NCBI GenBank assembly: GCA_019454045.1 | Contig: SKCR01037637.1 | Span: 1 to 64,000, forward strand | Direction: 5' to 3' | From: Zanthoxylum bungeanum | Taxonomy: Eukaryota > Streptophyta > Magnoliopsida > Sapindales > Rutaceae | Length of the DNA: 64,000 bases | Part shown: positions 45,181 through 58,010 of the stretch, piece after piece | Numbering within the stretch: the stretch's first letter is position 1 | Layout: every line of letters starts with the position of its first letter | Made by a program: the position numbers and the translations under genes | The notes under the pieces: generated by a model | The model's database searches: none | The model's input: only the letters and a program-made list of their open reading frames with translations | Told to the model about the DNA's origin: nothing

Positions 45181-46543
45181 TTGAATGTTTGTGAAAAATT
45201 TTAACCTACCTGTTAAGAGAGAATGTTAAAAATAGGAATATTTTTTCATTAATATTTCATAATAACATGGGCTTTTAATATTATGAAGTTGCTCCCACTC
45301 AATTATTTTTAAAATTTTAAGCAAATAGCATCAACCCAATATGATAGATTTCTTATGGGCCAGGATCCCATTATCATCATTTCATAACTCCGACTAGGGC
45401 CGGTCGTTATAAAATACGATAATTAGGTAGGTTCCCAACCAATTTATGATATAAATCACAATTCCTTGATCATTGGGTTGGGAAATCAAACATGCCATAG
45501 CTTATGCTAGTCCTTGTGGACACCCAATCTTTGCCACTAATTTATAAGACCACGCCTAAGGGTCGCTGCATCTTATAACTTAGAAAAGTCAAACCATTAT
45601 CAATAGTACGATTCAGAGATAAATTGGTATTGGTGAGTCTGGTAAAGCCTAGTCCTGCCAATACGGTTTAAGTCATTTGGGTCTATACTTTACAATGGGA
45701 GGCAAATTTTAGACTCAAATTATTATTGAGGATTTTAGCAAGTTTAAGTGAATAACTGTCAAATGGATTCCTCCATTGAAAATTCCCCAGAGGGAGGGTA
45801 CTCTTACCTCTTAGGCTCTTATTGCCTTGGTGACAGGAATAAACAATAGGTCCTCCAAATTAGTCCAACACTTTAAATATGCTTTAAGGTAAGCTTTGAT
45901 TAAATGATTATCCAGATATCTTCACAGTTTTTCCTTTTGGCTATAAAAAGGTAGTGAGTGAAGAAAGACACCAAATCATTACAAACTCTAGTAATACTTT
46001 TGGTTAAATTAACTTTTGTTTGGAAAGTTTTATTAATGCATTGGTCTTACCCCATTTGTATATTTTATAATGTATTTTATTATAAACAAGTGATTAATAT
46101 TTATTAGCCTTAAAGTTAATAAATCTCTAAGTTCATAATGGAATAATTTCTTAGCTATGGGATAAGCAATACATTCTCTATTTCTTTAGAAAGTCTCTAG
46201 ATGTTTGCACTCTAAAATAATCATGCAAATTCTAATCATACATAGAATCATCAAGCATATGAGTTTTAATATGTTGGACTTATTTTAGGCATTAAATAAC
46301 TTTGATTACTATTTAATTATGATATTGTATTTTATTTTATTCAAATAAATTTACTATTCATATTTTTTTACAGATGCTTGAAATTTAAATACAATTTCAG
46401 AATTCAAATCTTAACCAAATCATGCGAAACGTATGCCTAAAAGTAAGATCAGGGTGTTAGCTTTCCAACGAGATTTTACACACCAAATTTAGAGTTCAAA
46501 TGAGAGAGAACTAATCAAAACAAAAACGGTACGCTGATTCCAC
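45181..46543 (-). other. C element untranslated leader
   Basis: About 1.36 kb between PBS and gag. The gag-proximal 590 bp match the D leader. The module shared with F follows (45754-45983), then AT-rich sequence. A cttaacag/gtaggt site like that of D precedes gag (45205-45220). Next to the LTR, gtggaatcagcg (46543-46532) is a poor match to the Met PBS tggtatcagagc and is probably a decayed PBS. Confidence 0.7.
45754..45983 (-). other. Leader module shared with F (copy in C)
   Basis: About 230 bp. It shares with F the blocks ctgtcaaatggatt, attccccagagggagggt, cctcttaggctcttat, ttggtgacaggaa, gtcctccaaattagtc and aaaggtagtgagtgaa, plus gacaccaaatcattac, in order and in the same sense. D appears to begin this module at its truncated left edge (ggaatcatttga, 3315-3326). 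Confidence 0.83.
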
Positions 46544-49013
46544 TGTTGGGAAGCTGCCGCGAGTGTGCAGCGGAAAATTTAAAAATTATGATGCCGCTAT
46601 CCCATTACCCAAGACCCATTTATTTTTATTATTCTACAATCCTAGGCATGTTACTATATATTCTAAGCATAAAAACTCATAAAACATGCAAAGAACATAA
46701 ACCTAAACATACTAACTATCATAAGAACTCTAATTAAAATAATGAAAGAAAAAGACTTACTTGAACCGAAGACACCTCCAGTCCTCCCTCCAATCTACAA
46801 GCTCTTCTACGTTCCAAAGATCCACCCAAGTGTGTGGCCTCCAAAGGTGCACACACCAAATCCAAAACTCACCCGTAAGACTATGCCTTGAGTGCACAAG
46901 TATTTTGCCTTTGGTGATAGCCTATGCAAATACCTCAAAACTTTTAACTTGAAATTCCTATAGTCAATAAGACTTAAGGATCCTCAAAATCAGTGGCTTA
47001 CTCTTTAAACTTTAGAGTTGCTCAATTATATAAACCCAAGATATGAAAGATTTTGGTGTAAAAATTTGTAAAGAATTCTTTGGGTTTATAGGTACTCCAA
47101 AGACAACAAAGTTAATTAAGAATCTGATGTGGGATAAATACTAATTTAATCTTAGCTATTAGATCTTAATTTAGCGGTTTAATGATATTATAAAACCCTA
47201 ATAAGAGTTTAGGTTGAATTGGAATTCAAAACAAATAAAAATAATAATAATAAAAAAAATCGCTGATTTTTTTCTTATTCATTTTTCCAATTTCCAAAGT
47301 GCTCCTATCGTCATTCACCAATCCCTAAGCCACTTTGGATCCTCATAAATGATCTGTTCAATAATTAAACACATTGAACCATTTATGAATAATTCCTACA
47401 TCAATCATATATGCTGTTAAATTTGTACTGTGCACTATTAACCATTGATTTCGACTTTATTGTGTGTGACCTTTTGGGTTCCCCTCAAGTTGGATATGAA
47501 ATGAATCGTGATAATTTAATCGAACATAAATTATCCTCTGATCAGATGGTCGTTCGATTTCAATGACCAAGGTTGACATCTAGTAACATGCCAATACCCC
47601 CAAATGAGAAGGAAAAATATATAGCCATTTTGTATGCAATTTACATATGATACGGTCTTTCGCCTCACTGTATCCCCACCGTTTGACCTAGGGTACGGAA
47701 AGTGTCTACCCATATAGTCAAAGGTATGATGTTGATAGTGTCATGAATCGTGCTAACCCAAGAATCTCATATGATTCTTCTGCTGCGGCCACAGTCTCAA
47801 GCACTGATCACACATACCAACCCGCGAACTAGAATACTACTTTTGTAAGAAAATATTATCAGAGAGTCACCAATCCCTAAGGCACTTTGGAACCTCATAA
47901 ATGTTTTGTTCAATAATTAAACGCATTGAACCATTTATGAACAATTCCTACAGCAATCATATACGCTGTTAAATTTGTACTGTGCACTATTAACCATTGA
48001 TTTCGACTTTTTTGTGTGTGACCTTTTGGGTTCCTCTCAAGTTGGATATGAAATGAATCGTGATAATTTAATCAAACATAAATTATCCTCCGATCAGATG
48101 GTCGTTCAATTTCAATGACAAAGGTTGACATCTAGCAACATGCCAAGACCCCCAAATGAGAAGGAAAAATATATAGCCATTTTGTATGAAATTTACATAT
48201 GATACGGTCTTTCGCCTCACTGTATCCCCACCGTTTGACCTATTGTACGGAAAGTGTCTACCCATATAGTCAAAGGTATGATATTGATAGTGTCGTGAAT
48301 CGTGCTAACCCAAGAATTTCACATGATTCTTCTGCTGCGGCCACAGTCTCAAGCACTGATCACACATATCAACCCGCGAACTGGAATACTACTATTGTAT
48401 GAAAATATTATCCGAGAGAGTGGCGATTCTCTATTGTATCTTTACAAACATCATGTGTTTCAACAAATGACCCAATCATACCCTCATGACTGGATCTTTT
48501 GAACTGGGGAAGGAGAATGTCAAAGTTATTTGATCAACACATAAGATTGTAAAGACCTCAAGTCTAAGGACTAGTCATACAATCGATACATGAAAGTTCT
48601 CACAGACACATGGGATAAAACACTCCATGTGAAAACTTTCGGCGGTCAGTTCGATGGACATGAGCAACTCATGCATCCATGTGATACACCAAGTGGACGG
48701 ATCTCTGCTAGTAGCCTATAAGATCGGCTACCCCACTTAAGTGCGGATCACATCATCATGCTAGTCTCTCTGCTTTGTGAACGCCCAAATTATTCAGAAA
48801 ACTATGACTAGGAACGTTTAAGAGTAATGATTGTCATAAGGCGTTGAAGCCATCATATTATTACTCCAAGGGCTTTATTATAGTGTTTGATGATTATATA
48901 AGTTATGTGAGACACGTATAATAAAGATTTCTATTTTATTAATTTATGAAAATATTACAAATACATGTACATATAGCCCATCCACAAGTTAGGTATAGGG
49001 CATATCTCTAACA
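46544..49013 (-). repeat. C element 5' LTR (2470 bp, with an internal duplication)
   Basis: In sense TGTTAGAGATATGCCC ... CCCAACA. It is 532 bp longer than the 3' LTR, mainly because of a 552-bp tandem duplication (47316-47867 and 47868-about 48419). The TATA region reads tttatagg (47086-47092) and lacks two bases of the tttatatagg found in the other LTR. Confidence 0.9.
47316..48419. repeat. 552-bp tandem duplication in the C 5' LTR
   Basis: caccaatccctaag begins at both 47316 and 47868, and the two units match to atattatc(a/c)gagagag at each end. Point differences between units (for example tctagtaacatgccaata against tctagcaacatgccaaga) show that the duplication is not recent. The 3' LTR of C and the D LTR have single copies. 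Confidence 0.88.
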
Positions 49014-49153
49014 CTACAGCTCACAGCTGCCCCGCATGTATGCTGCATGTGAAGCCCTCTCCCATGCACAACGGCCTTGCATGTGCACGCAACTGCCTTG
49101 TCCAAGACAACACCAACTCCTTATGGACAGCACCAACCGCCCAATGTCTCAGC
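49014..49153 (-). repeat. G element 5' LTR, continuation after C
   Basis: 140 bp of gcatgtg/catgtgaagc-rich sequence like that at 40070-40150. The A element cuts it at 49153. The remainder of the G LTR is not seen. Confidence 0.6.
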
Positions 49154-51155
49154 TATTGGAGTTTCTACGGTCCCGAGGATCCATTATCAAGCATAAAACA
49201 ACATAAGAATACATCAAAGAAGTTGCGGAATACTTACGTTGATCGGTTGAGCGATGCGACGAACATAAAAATCCAAGCTTATCACCTCCAAGGCTCACGA
49301 CAGTGAGCAGATTTTTGTCTCCAAAATTCGACCATGGTCCTTCATTGATGCTCCAAGCTTTCGAATGGTGATTCCATGCTCACGGGTGCGGTTCTCTATC
49401 ACTTTCGCAAGACTCCAATAGCGTGCTAGTACTCCGGAAATTTTGCCACAAAATTTCCTTTGCTTCTATTTTGTTCTCGACTTTCACCAAAAATGAAGAA
49501 GAAATTGGCCTTGAGGCCGAGAGTTAGAATAGATGAGAGAGAGAAGAAGTGTTGTGTTGGTGGTTGGATAAAATGTGTATCTAATGCACTTATTTGATTT
49601 TCAAAAAATCAAATAAAGATATACCATTTTGCTTATCCAAAAAGTCAAATGGCAATAATGCCAACAACCACTACCATCAACTATTCACATCAATCAAGTG
49701 ACAAGTTGTCACATCAATCAAGTGACAAGTAATTTGACGCTTGATGTGACTTACGGGCCGCACTTGAATTCGAAATACTAGTGGGCTCGCAAACACTCCA
49801 GGGCTCGGGTTCGCAAATTCCAAATTAACGAATTTTCCGTTGCGACGCAATTAAATAATCATGCGTAGTAAAATCACTATTCGCATCGCTAACGAATTAA
49901 TTCTAAATTAACTCGTTCGCCCGAATAAAATCTAATTTTAATTTCGCGTCGAAATCTAATTTCTTATAATATATCGAATATATTATTTTATCTATTAATT
50001 CAAAATTAATCGTTCTCTCTCTTTAAATGATATTTTATCCCAGATAAAATATCTCTGTAATTAATCCCAGATTAATTTTTCTCTCTCATGTAATTAATCC
50101 CAGATTAATAAAGTGCGAGTCATACGTCATCGGTGAATCTTCGGGAAGCGACCTATAATATCCCCTGATATGTTGGCAGTAAATACTGTTATCGGACTAT
50201 CCGAATACGTACGTACCTAGTACTACGTTTTACCATTTTACAAGACAAGGTTGGCTTCTAGCAAAGCGCCATGCCTACCCAATTCTCCAGAAACATGCTT
50301 ACAGGAATAAGCAATCTATATCAGACGTAGTATACATAGTATTACATATCTCGATCTAGTATCGGATGTCACATGCTAGGCCTGGGGCTGGAATTGTGTC
50401 TACCCCGTACGAAGCACATATCAGATCTCTGGTAACTAGTCTCTATAATTGGATAATCATGATCTAGTCATATTATCCCGATGACTGTAGTACATAAGAG
50501 AACCAGTTCCGTATCCTACGTGACCATCATCTCCACTAGGACTGGAGTGATACTTCTGTCTTGACATCACACCCAACAAACTACGATTCTCAATATGCCC
50601 AGCAGAGGCGTACACAGAACCTGTTAAAGCCCTGGACAACCAAAACCAAAGTATATTGATTTTCGCAAGTATTAGCGATGAAAGTCTCAGGTTAAGAGCA
50701 AATACACCTACCCTGATTTCGGACTTCCATAGACACATAGTCATACTACCAATGGAATTCTGAGGGGTCTATCCAGAGCGAAGCTGTTTCCGTACCATCG
50801 GTAAACACAACCTCCTATTACACTTGCATGAATATCCTATACCCAAATATATGAGAACTATGTCGTTATGCCCTCACAACGCGCACAAGTGTAATACTAG
50901 TCTTTTCCATATTATCGATGTCCAATCTCGATAATACTCTGACTAGGGATATTTAATGATTAAACCTTCACGGATTGATACTGTCTCATATCATCTCAAT
51001 CCAGGAACTAATCATATGGACCTTCTATCATTTATACATCTTGGTGATCTAATCACAAATGATAAAAGAGCAATTTCCTTTGTCACATGGTTAATTTGTC
51101 TAACAACACCATGATCTGTACAAACAGTGATACTATGGGTCATAACTGTCCAAAA
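49154..51155 (-). repeat. A element 3' LTR (2002 bp)
   Basis: In sense TTTTGGACAGTTATGACCC ... ACTCCAATA. It matches the Z LTR (1237-3313). It contains the hairpin series (about 49810-50110) and a doubled 20-bp word tcacatcaatcaagtgacaa (about 49687-49726). Confidence 0.9.
49810..50110 (-). other. Serial hairpin array in the A 3' LTR
   Basis: The same order as in Z. Clear units are 50029-50039/50043-50053 (11-bp stem, loop cca, that is tgg in sense), an 8-bp aattaatc/gattaatt stem with the same loop near 50060-50078, attaatt-caa-aattaat near 49994-50010, and aacgaattaatt-cta-aattaactcgtt near 49890-49917 with one mismatch. Confidence 0.8.
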
Positions 51156-51165
51156 ATCTCCCACT
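51156..51165 (-). other. A element polypurine tract
   Basis: Sense agtgggagat, beside the LTR end. Confidence 0.8.
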
Positions 51166-53029
51166 TGGCCTATAATCAGTCACTCGAGTGTCCTACACTC
51201 GAACTATATACGGTTCGCTCAAATTTCTGCTGAGAAAGGCTTTCGTCAGTGGATTTACATTAATATCATATGATGCGATTTATACGATCATTACATCGCT
51301 ACGATGTATGATCCGAACGAATCAGATGAATAGTTGAAGTATATATCTGAATCATTGATGAGACCGTTAATTATTTAGCCTGCGCTGTAGCCTAGTTCAG
51401 CTGCTAACAGAACTATATCTAATCTAATTAGATTTATTATAGACCCAAATGGCTTCTATTGCTGCCTAAGCTGCAACAATATCCCGCATTTTTTGTTTAT
51501 TCGGTAACAGTATCTTGCTTGGAGATTTCCAGCTCACTTTCCGTTTTTCAAACTGTATAGTACCGTTGTTACGACTTATAGTCGTTTTAATCGGTTAGGA
51601 AACTTGCAGCCAGCAGTGATCACTACTTCAAGTTCTCTTTCTCCATAGTTTAAGATAGCATCCTTAGTTCATCTAAGATACTAAAGGATGTTCTTAACAT
51701 CAATCCAGTGACTATCACTGGATTGGCCTGATTGTGACTCCATATGCTCAAAGCGTATGAGACACCAGGTCGCGTACATTTATATCAATGTACAAGTTCT
51801 CGGATAGTGTCAACAACCTTTGATCTAACCTAGTAGATCTTTATTCCTAGAATATAGGTTGTCTCTCCCAAGAATTATACGGAGAATTTTCATGAAATCC
51901 ATGCTTTCACCGATTGTATTATGGGAATATCATTTCCAAGAAATGACATATCATCATTATTAGGACATTCATTGTCAGTGCACTCTCACTAACCTCCTTA
52001 TATACACAAGAATATATTCATTTTGAGTTAAATCATACACCATTATGATTACATCAAAACATCAGTTCCAAGAACATAATGCTTACTTCAATCCATACAT
52101 GGATCGAATAACCTGCAAACCTTGTTTGCCAGTTTTGGTACCACAAAACTGTCAGGATGTTATAAACATCCTCCAAAACATTTCCGTTTAAGGAAAGCGA
52201 TTTTGATGTTTAGCTGTCGTATTTCATGATGAACATGCAGCATCAGCAAGCATTATCCAATGGATTTACCGTGGCAATAGGTAAAAGGTTTCGTTGTAAT
52301 CGACACAATGTTGATAACGATATCTTTTCGCTACAAGCCTAGCTTAGTACGTTGGTATGTTTCCATCCATGTATGTCTTCCTTGAAGACTCATATAGTAC
52401 CAATAGGCACAATGCCTTGCGATACAACAACTAGTATCCAAACATAGTTGGTATACATGGAATCCATTTCGGACAATATGACACTTTGCCATAATAGGGA
52501 TTCGATACCTTGTATCACTTCCTCATACATAGTCAGTTCGTCTTCCTCAATAAGATTGACATCTTTATGAGGTGAGATCAGAATCCATACATCCCAGGTT
52601 ATTTTCTGACTCTCTCCGACTTACGTGGTTCTTGTGTATTCGAAGATTGCGGTACAGTTTCATCCTTGATGAACTGTTTGTGTTCCATTAAGGACTCGGT
52701 GCCTTGAACAACATTACTCCGATTTTCATCGAGTTTTTTACTTCCTCTCACTTACCACTGCATATCGGTATTCCTCTTAGGAAAACCGCATTGCGAGCAA
52801 CAATTAAATTGTTCTCTTGTGAGATGTATAAGTACTATACTTTGGTTACCCTAGGTTAACCTACAATTAGGCACTTATCCAATTTGGGTTCTAGTTTGGT
52901 ATCATCCAAACATATGCCTAGCATACCCAAATCTTCAGGAATGAGAAAGCCTGGTTTCTTTCCTGATCATATCTAATATGAATTTTGTCTAATAGATTTT
53001 CATGGAACCTTATTCAAAATAAGTATTGC
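51166..53029 (-). pseudogene. A element RNase H and reverse transcriptase remnants
   Basis: Collinear with Z 1-1226 where both exist. For example, aaaccttgtttgccagtttt (52115) corresponds to Z 265-285, and ccttgaagactcatatag (52380) is the RT entry. The region 52400-53029 should be the RT N-terminus and integrase linker, with only short readable pieces. Many stops in every frame. Confidence 0.75.
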
Positions 53030-53600
53030 ACTGTTAAATGCTTATCCCTTAAGGAAAATGGTAGCTCAGAGCGACTCATGATTACCTTATCATATCCAAC
53101 AAAATTCGGTTTTCTATGTTCAGACACACCTCTCAAACTGACGTGTTCCGGGAAGAGTCCTCATTGAAAGAATACTATACTCTTTCAAGTATTCGAGAAA
53201 CTTATTGCCTAAGTATTTTTATCATGGTCTAACCGTGAGGAAATAATAACCATAACGCGATGCCACATCCGTAAAAGTCACGAAACATTCATATCCACCT
53301 CTAACCTAGCTAGATATGGGCCCCACTTGTGTCACTATAAACGAGGGCTAACAGATCGGTGGCACTTGTACTTTTACCAAGTAAAGGTGTTTTAGGCACT
53401 TTGCCCAATAAACTAGAGTCGTAGACTTCATTTGAATAGAATCAAATGCGTCCTAGTATCCACTCTTTAAAAGTGTGGATATACGAGTTTTGTTTAATTG
53501 TGTCCCAGACAACTATGCCACAAATAAGTCTCATCTGATCAAATCAGTTTGAGCTACATGTTTGTCATGTTATATGTTTGAGATTTGTTTATATTCAAAA
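53030..53600 (-). pseudogene. A element integrase remnant
   Basis: In sense one can follow GKVPKTPLLGK-like sequence (about 53410), VRGGYECFVTFTDVASRYGY (about 53310-53250) and the cctgaacacgtcagtttgag region (about 53140). Frameshifts break it. It is the mirror copy of 63480-64000. Confidence 0.75.
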
Positions 53601-54300
53601 TATAAATACTGTTATTCACATATAATGTGTTTTATCTCAATATCATCTTTATAAAATAAAAGACTTTAGTGTTCTAGAATATAAAGGTATCCTCGCAACG
53701 AGTTATACTCGATATAGAGATCATGTTTCTAGTCAAACTAGTTACATTTTAACAGTTTCCTAATTTAAGTACACACCCTAGGAGTAGTTCCTAAACATAA
53801 GTATCTACGATTAAAACAGCGACTGTCGTCCCATTTCCTGTGCGTAAATAAATCTCATCTGAAGTCAGTATCCTGCTAATGAGCAGATTCTGCACATCAG
53901 TACATATTTATATACCACTTTTAGTATCTAAAATCCAATTTTAATACTAAGAGTGAACATGTTTATGACAAACATCTTTGAAGCCGGAGCCTTGTACCGT
54001 CTTCATTTCCTTCATGTATGCCTTGTCCATACGACAGTCACACTTCAGTGACCCCGTTTGCCACAGTTTAGGCAGACATCTTGGGATATGTCCTTTATCT
54101 TCCTAGAAGACTTTAATAATTTTGCCTTTGCCCTTTTCCACATCCCAGAAGCCTTTGGCCAAGCCTTGGCCTTCTAGAATATCGAAGTAAAATGTGTCTT
54201 GCGCTTCTTGCCCCTTTTGCAAACTTTGGCTTTGGCTTTGGCTCCTTGAGCATAGCCATTAACTCTCCAAGAGTTTTCTATTGCAATTTAGACTTCTAAG
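53601..54300 (-). pseudogene. A element gag knuckle and protease remnants
   Basis: In sense a partial zinc knuckle DVCLNCGKRG...CDCRMDK (54080-54020) and, about 90 bp on, protease WILDTKSG (about 53942-53919), with K after the catalytic DT where G is usual. The mirror copy in B has the same DTK. The gag upstream of this is not readable. Confidence 0.7.
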
Positions 54301-56931
54301 ATCTAAAAATAGATATATGAAGATCCTTCAATTTCTATATCATAATTAAGGATCTAATCTTTAGTTATGATTAAGAAATTAAGGAATCTATTTGGCAAGC
54401 TTTATGGATTAAGCACTAAAGTTATCATCACATGAATCTTCCAAAGATCATGCTTTACTATTTGCTCACCTCCGGGCTTAGGCCTAAGATGTTATTTTAT
54501 CTAATAAAGTAACTTCTCAGTTTTCAGGACTATCCTGAAATTTTATTCCCAATTTGAAAATTAAAATCGTTTAAATATATTTTCACCCAGGATTATGTTT
54601 TAAACACCAATCTTTCAATTTATCCTGATTTTAAAAGTCCAACTATTTAATCAACGATGTCAGGTACTATTTAATATAATGATTACTACAATCCAACTAT
54701 ATAATCAACTATATTATAATTGGTTAATTTAATTATATTGATTACTATAATCCAATTATAAAATCAACCATTAATTGAAATAGTTTGAATACAGCCCAAC
54801 TGTTTAATTAAAACAACATTAAATATTAGTCCAACTAATATATTAATTTATTTGACGAAATATTTGATATGAGCGTGTATGGCAAGTATCTAAACGAAAT
54901 TGCAAATCTAATACTTGCCTCCCACTATTTTTCGGCGAACCTCTAACCCATTGTTGAGTACTCAGGAAACTTTGTTTCCTAGTGGGCTAGGATCCCGTTA
55001 AATAACACACAATCTTGAATTTGGCCAATAAATTGTATGATAATTAACTAGGTAGATCTCTAAGATCAATTGGATCTCATCCGATTCCTAGATCCAGTAG
55101 GTGGACATCCAAGTCCGAAACATATATCTTATATATGCCAATATATCCAATATATTTCCTAACCTTTTTTTCCTCTGAATCAACTAAGCCTTGGCTTTGG
55201 CACAACAAGCTTAATGATTCCAGTTAAGTGGAACCCAATGACCTTGAAAAGCTTCGTAATCAATGTCGATGGACAAGAAGTGATCTTGACTTTGGCCAAC
55301 AAATCACAACTTGGAAAAGACACCGATATGGAACAAAGCCTTCATGATTCAAACACATCCGCGACAGACAAAGGTCTTGAATTTGGCCAACAAACCAATG
55401 CCAATCTTAGATCTTGAGTAAGAATCACTCAATGGAAGGAAAAACGCTTAATATTTTGTGTGCAAAATGGCAACCAATTTATTATCTTTGTTATGGTCTC
55501 ATCATCATACACCCTTAAACATGCATTCTAAACACAGAATAAGGCACGTATAAATAAATAATAATGATATACGGATGGATACTTAACACAATGATCCTAG
55601 ATCAAATCTCCCACTTTCTTCTCTCCCGCTAGCACATGTATTACTTCTACCCTTTACATAACACTTCTAAAGAAACCTCATTTACATTGAGGGGAATAGG
55701 TGAGAAAAGAAATACACAGAGTAAGGAGGTAATAGGCTGGACACGCAGGTCCAATTTAAATAAATTTCAAATTTATTACAACAATTTCTAAAATTGCCCC
55801 ACTCATCTAATATCCATTCAATATACATTATTCATGCATCGCAACCATGTATTCACACAAGCATATTATCAATCAATCTAATCAAATTAATTAATCTGAT
55901 AATTAATGACCATCCAATGTTCAAACAACGATTTGATTTTGCGCGAGTCAAACTTGTTTTACAAATAAGTACTCAAAGTATGAATTCTCGAATTATATTA
56001 AACTACAACATTAAATCCAATTTAACTTGTATTTAATACTAATCCATTTATTTAATTCCAAATTAAATAATACACTTTATAATGAACCTTTGCGACTTAG
56101 ATTCCAAATCTAATCGTTACGGGTCTCAAAGTCCGATTAACATCCATTGTCGTCTAATTAAAGTCTAATGGGCTTTCAATTAATTTCTTAAGGCTTGGCC
56201 TTCGGCATCCAAAGCCCAATCAAGGAATAACCCCATCAGCCTAGAAATCAATTTCGGCCCATTAGGCCCAATTAAACTTTAAAGGCCCATTCGTCATTTT
56301 TGAATTTATGGTTAAGGTTTTGGGCCCAATTGGATCCAACCAATATGCCTAAACCAATCTTGGTACAACCAGGCCCAATAAGCCCAATTATAATATTTAA
56401 GCCCAATTTCCAAAATTAGCCCAATTAATTTAATTCCAAAAATTCCAAATTTCTCAATTAAATTAACAAAGTATAATGTCATAATGAATTACCTAAATCA
56501 ATATTTCCAAAACATCAATTAACCTAATCAATCATGCTCATTATCATAAAATATGTCCAACAGATTTTAACAAAAAATCAAACCCAATTTCATGCTTTCT
56601 TTGTCTCGGTAATTTGGGGTTATTTATGTCCGATTCGGTTTCAATCCAATTAAATCCACTATCGACATTAAATCAACATTTCCAATCGTTTCCAACTCAT
56701 CCAATGAATCAAAAAAAAAAAAAAATCCAAGACATTAGGGCATCTTGAGTATTCGGCCAAGCCAACCCATTTGGGCAAAATTATTCCAAATCAATTTTCA
56801 TGAAATTGATCCAATCAAACTTTAATACAACATCTTTGAAGCATACTTTATCAAACAATTCAACCAAATCATGCAAAAAATCAATTTACCCAATTTTAAC
56901 CCTAAATTCAAGTTTCATGCTTTTAACTCGT
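54301..56931 (-). other. A element leader / unrecognised gag region
   Basis: About 2.6 kb that mirrors 60101-62740 in B. It is rich in ttaattaa words and in repeats of gcccaatt/ggcccatt (56210-56420). The paired ORFs 55214-55417 (+) and 61605-61808 (-) encode similar 67-residue peptides, but they lie on the antisense strand and have no known domain, so they probably only reflect the repeat. I cannot place the gag start. Confidence 0.55.
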
Positions 56932-56941
56932 TCTGATACCA
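56932..56941 (-). other. A element primer binding site
   Basis: Sense tggtatcaga, one base from the LTR end. Met-initiator type. Confidence 0.85.
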
Positions 56942-56942
56942 T

Positions 56943-58010
56943 TATTGGAGTTTCTACGGTCCCGATGATCCATTATCAAGCATAAAACATCATGTGAATA
57001 CATCAAAGAAGTTGCGAAATACTTACATTGATCGGTTGAGCAATGCGACGAACATAAAAATCCAAGCTTATCTCCTCCAAGGCTCACGGCAGTGAGCATA
57101 TTTTTATCTCCAAAATTCGGCCATGGTCCTCCATTGATGCTCTAAGCTCCAAGCTTTCGAATAGTGATTCCATGCTCACGGGTGCGGTTCCCTATCACCT
57201 TCACAAGACTCCGATAGCGTGCTAGCACTCCGAAAATTTTGCCATAAAATTTCCTTTGCTTCTCCTTTGTTATCGACTTTCTCCAAAAATGAAGAAGAAA
57301 TTGGCCTTGAGGCCGAGAGTTAAAAGAGATGAAGAGAGAAGAAGTGTTGTGTTGGTGGTTGGATAAAATGTGTATCTAATACACTTATTTTATTTTCAAA
57401 AAATCAAATAAAGATATACCATTTTTCTTTTCCAAAAAGTCAAATGGCAATAATGCCAACAACCACTACCATCAACTATTCACATCAATCAAGTGACAAG
57501 TTGTCACATCAATCAAGTGACAAGTGATTTGACGCTTGATGTGACTTGCGGGCCGCAATTGAATTCGAAATGCGAGTGCGCTAGCAAATACTCCAGGGCT
57601 CGGGTTCGCTAATTCTAAATTAACGAATTTTCCGTTGCGACGTAATTAAATAATTATTCCTAGCAAAATCACTATTCACATCGCTAATGAGTTAATTCTA
57701 AATTAACTCGTTCGCCCGACTTAAAATCTTTTTTAATTTCACGTCGAAATCCAATTTCTTATAATATATCGAATATGTTATTTTATATATTAATTCCAAA
57801 TTAATCGTTCTCTCTCTTTAAATGATATTTTATCCCAGATAAAATATCTCTGTAATTAATCCCAGATTAATTTTTCTCTCTCATGTAATTAATCCTGGAT
57901 TAATAAAGTGCGAGTCATACGTCATCGGTAAATCTTCGGGAAGCGACCCATGAGATCCCCGGATATGTTGGCAGTAAATACGGTTATCGGACTATCCGAA
58001 TACGTACATA
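56943..58010 (-). repeat. A element 5' LTR, truncated (1068 bp)
   Basis: Corresponds to the PBS-proximal half of the family LTR, including its hairpin series (about 57600-57905). It stops at gaatacgtacatacc and switches to the opposite-strand LTR of B. Confidence 0.9.

Larger units (their letters stand above)
40153..49013 (-). mobile_element. C element (Ty1/copia, D family) with both LTRs
   Basis: In + coordinates: 3' LTR 40153-42090, polypurine tract, RNase H, RT, fused gag-protease-integrase tail, leader and 5' LTR 46544-49013. The flanking pentamers are ctacc (40148-40152) and ctaca (49014-49018), an imperfect TSD. It is inserted in the G LTR. It is shorter than D in its internal region because the integrase core is deleted. 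Confidence 0.92.
49154..58010 (-). mobile_element. A element (Ty1/copia, Z family), 5' LTR truncated
   Basis: In + coordinates: 3' LTR 49154-51155, polypurine tract, RNase H/RT remnants, integrase, protease and knuckle, long leader, PBS 56932-56941 and 1068 bp of 5' LTR. The 5' LTR is cut at about 58010, where B begins in the opposite direction. The coding region is heavily decayed, with no ORF over 67 codons in sense. Confidence 0.9.

Noticed and set aside
55214..55417. Paired 67-residue ORFs conserved between A (55214-55417) and B (61605-61808)
   Set aside because: They are antisense to both elements. Similarity follows from the two elements being copies of one family, and no domain or start signal was seen.
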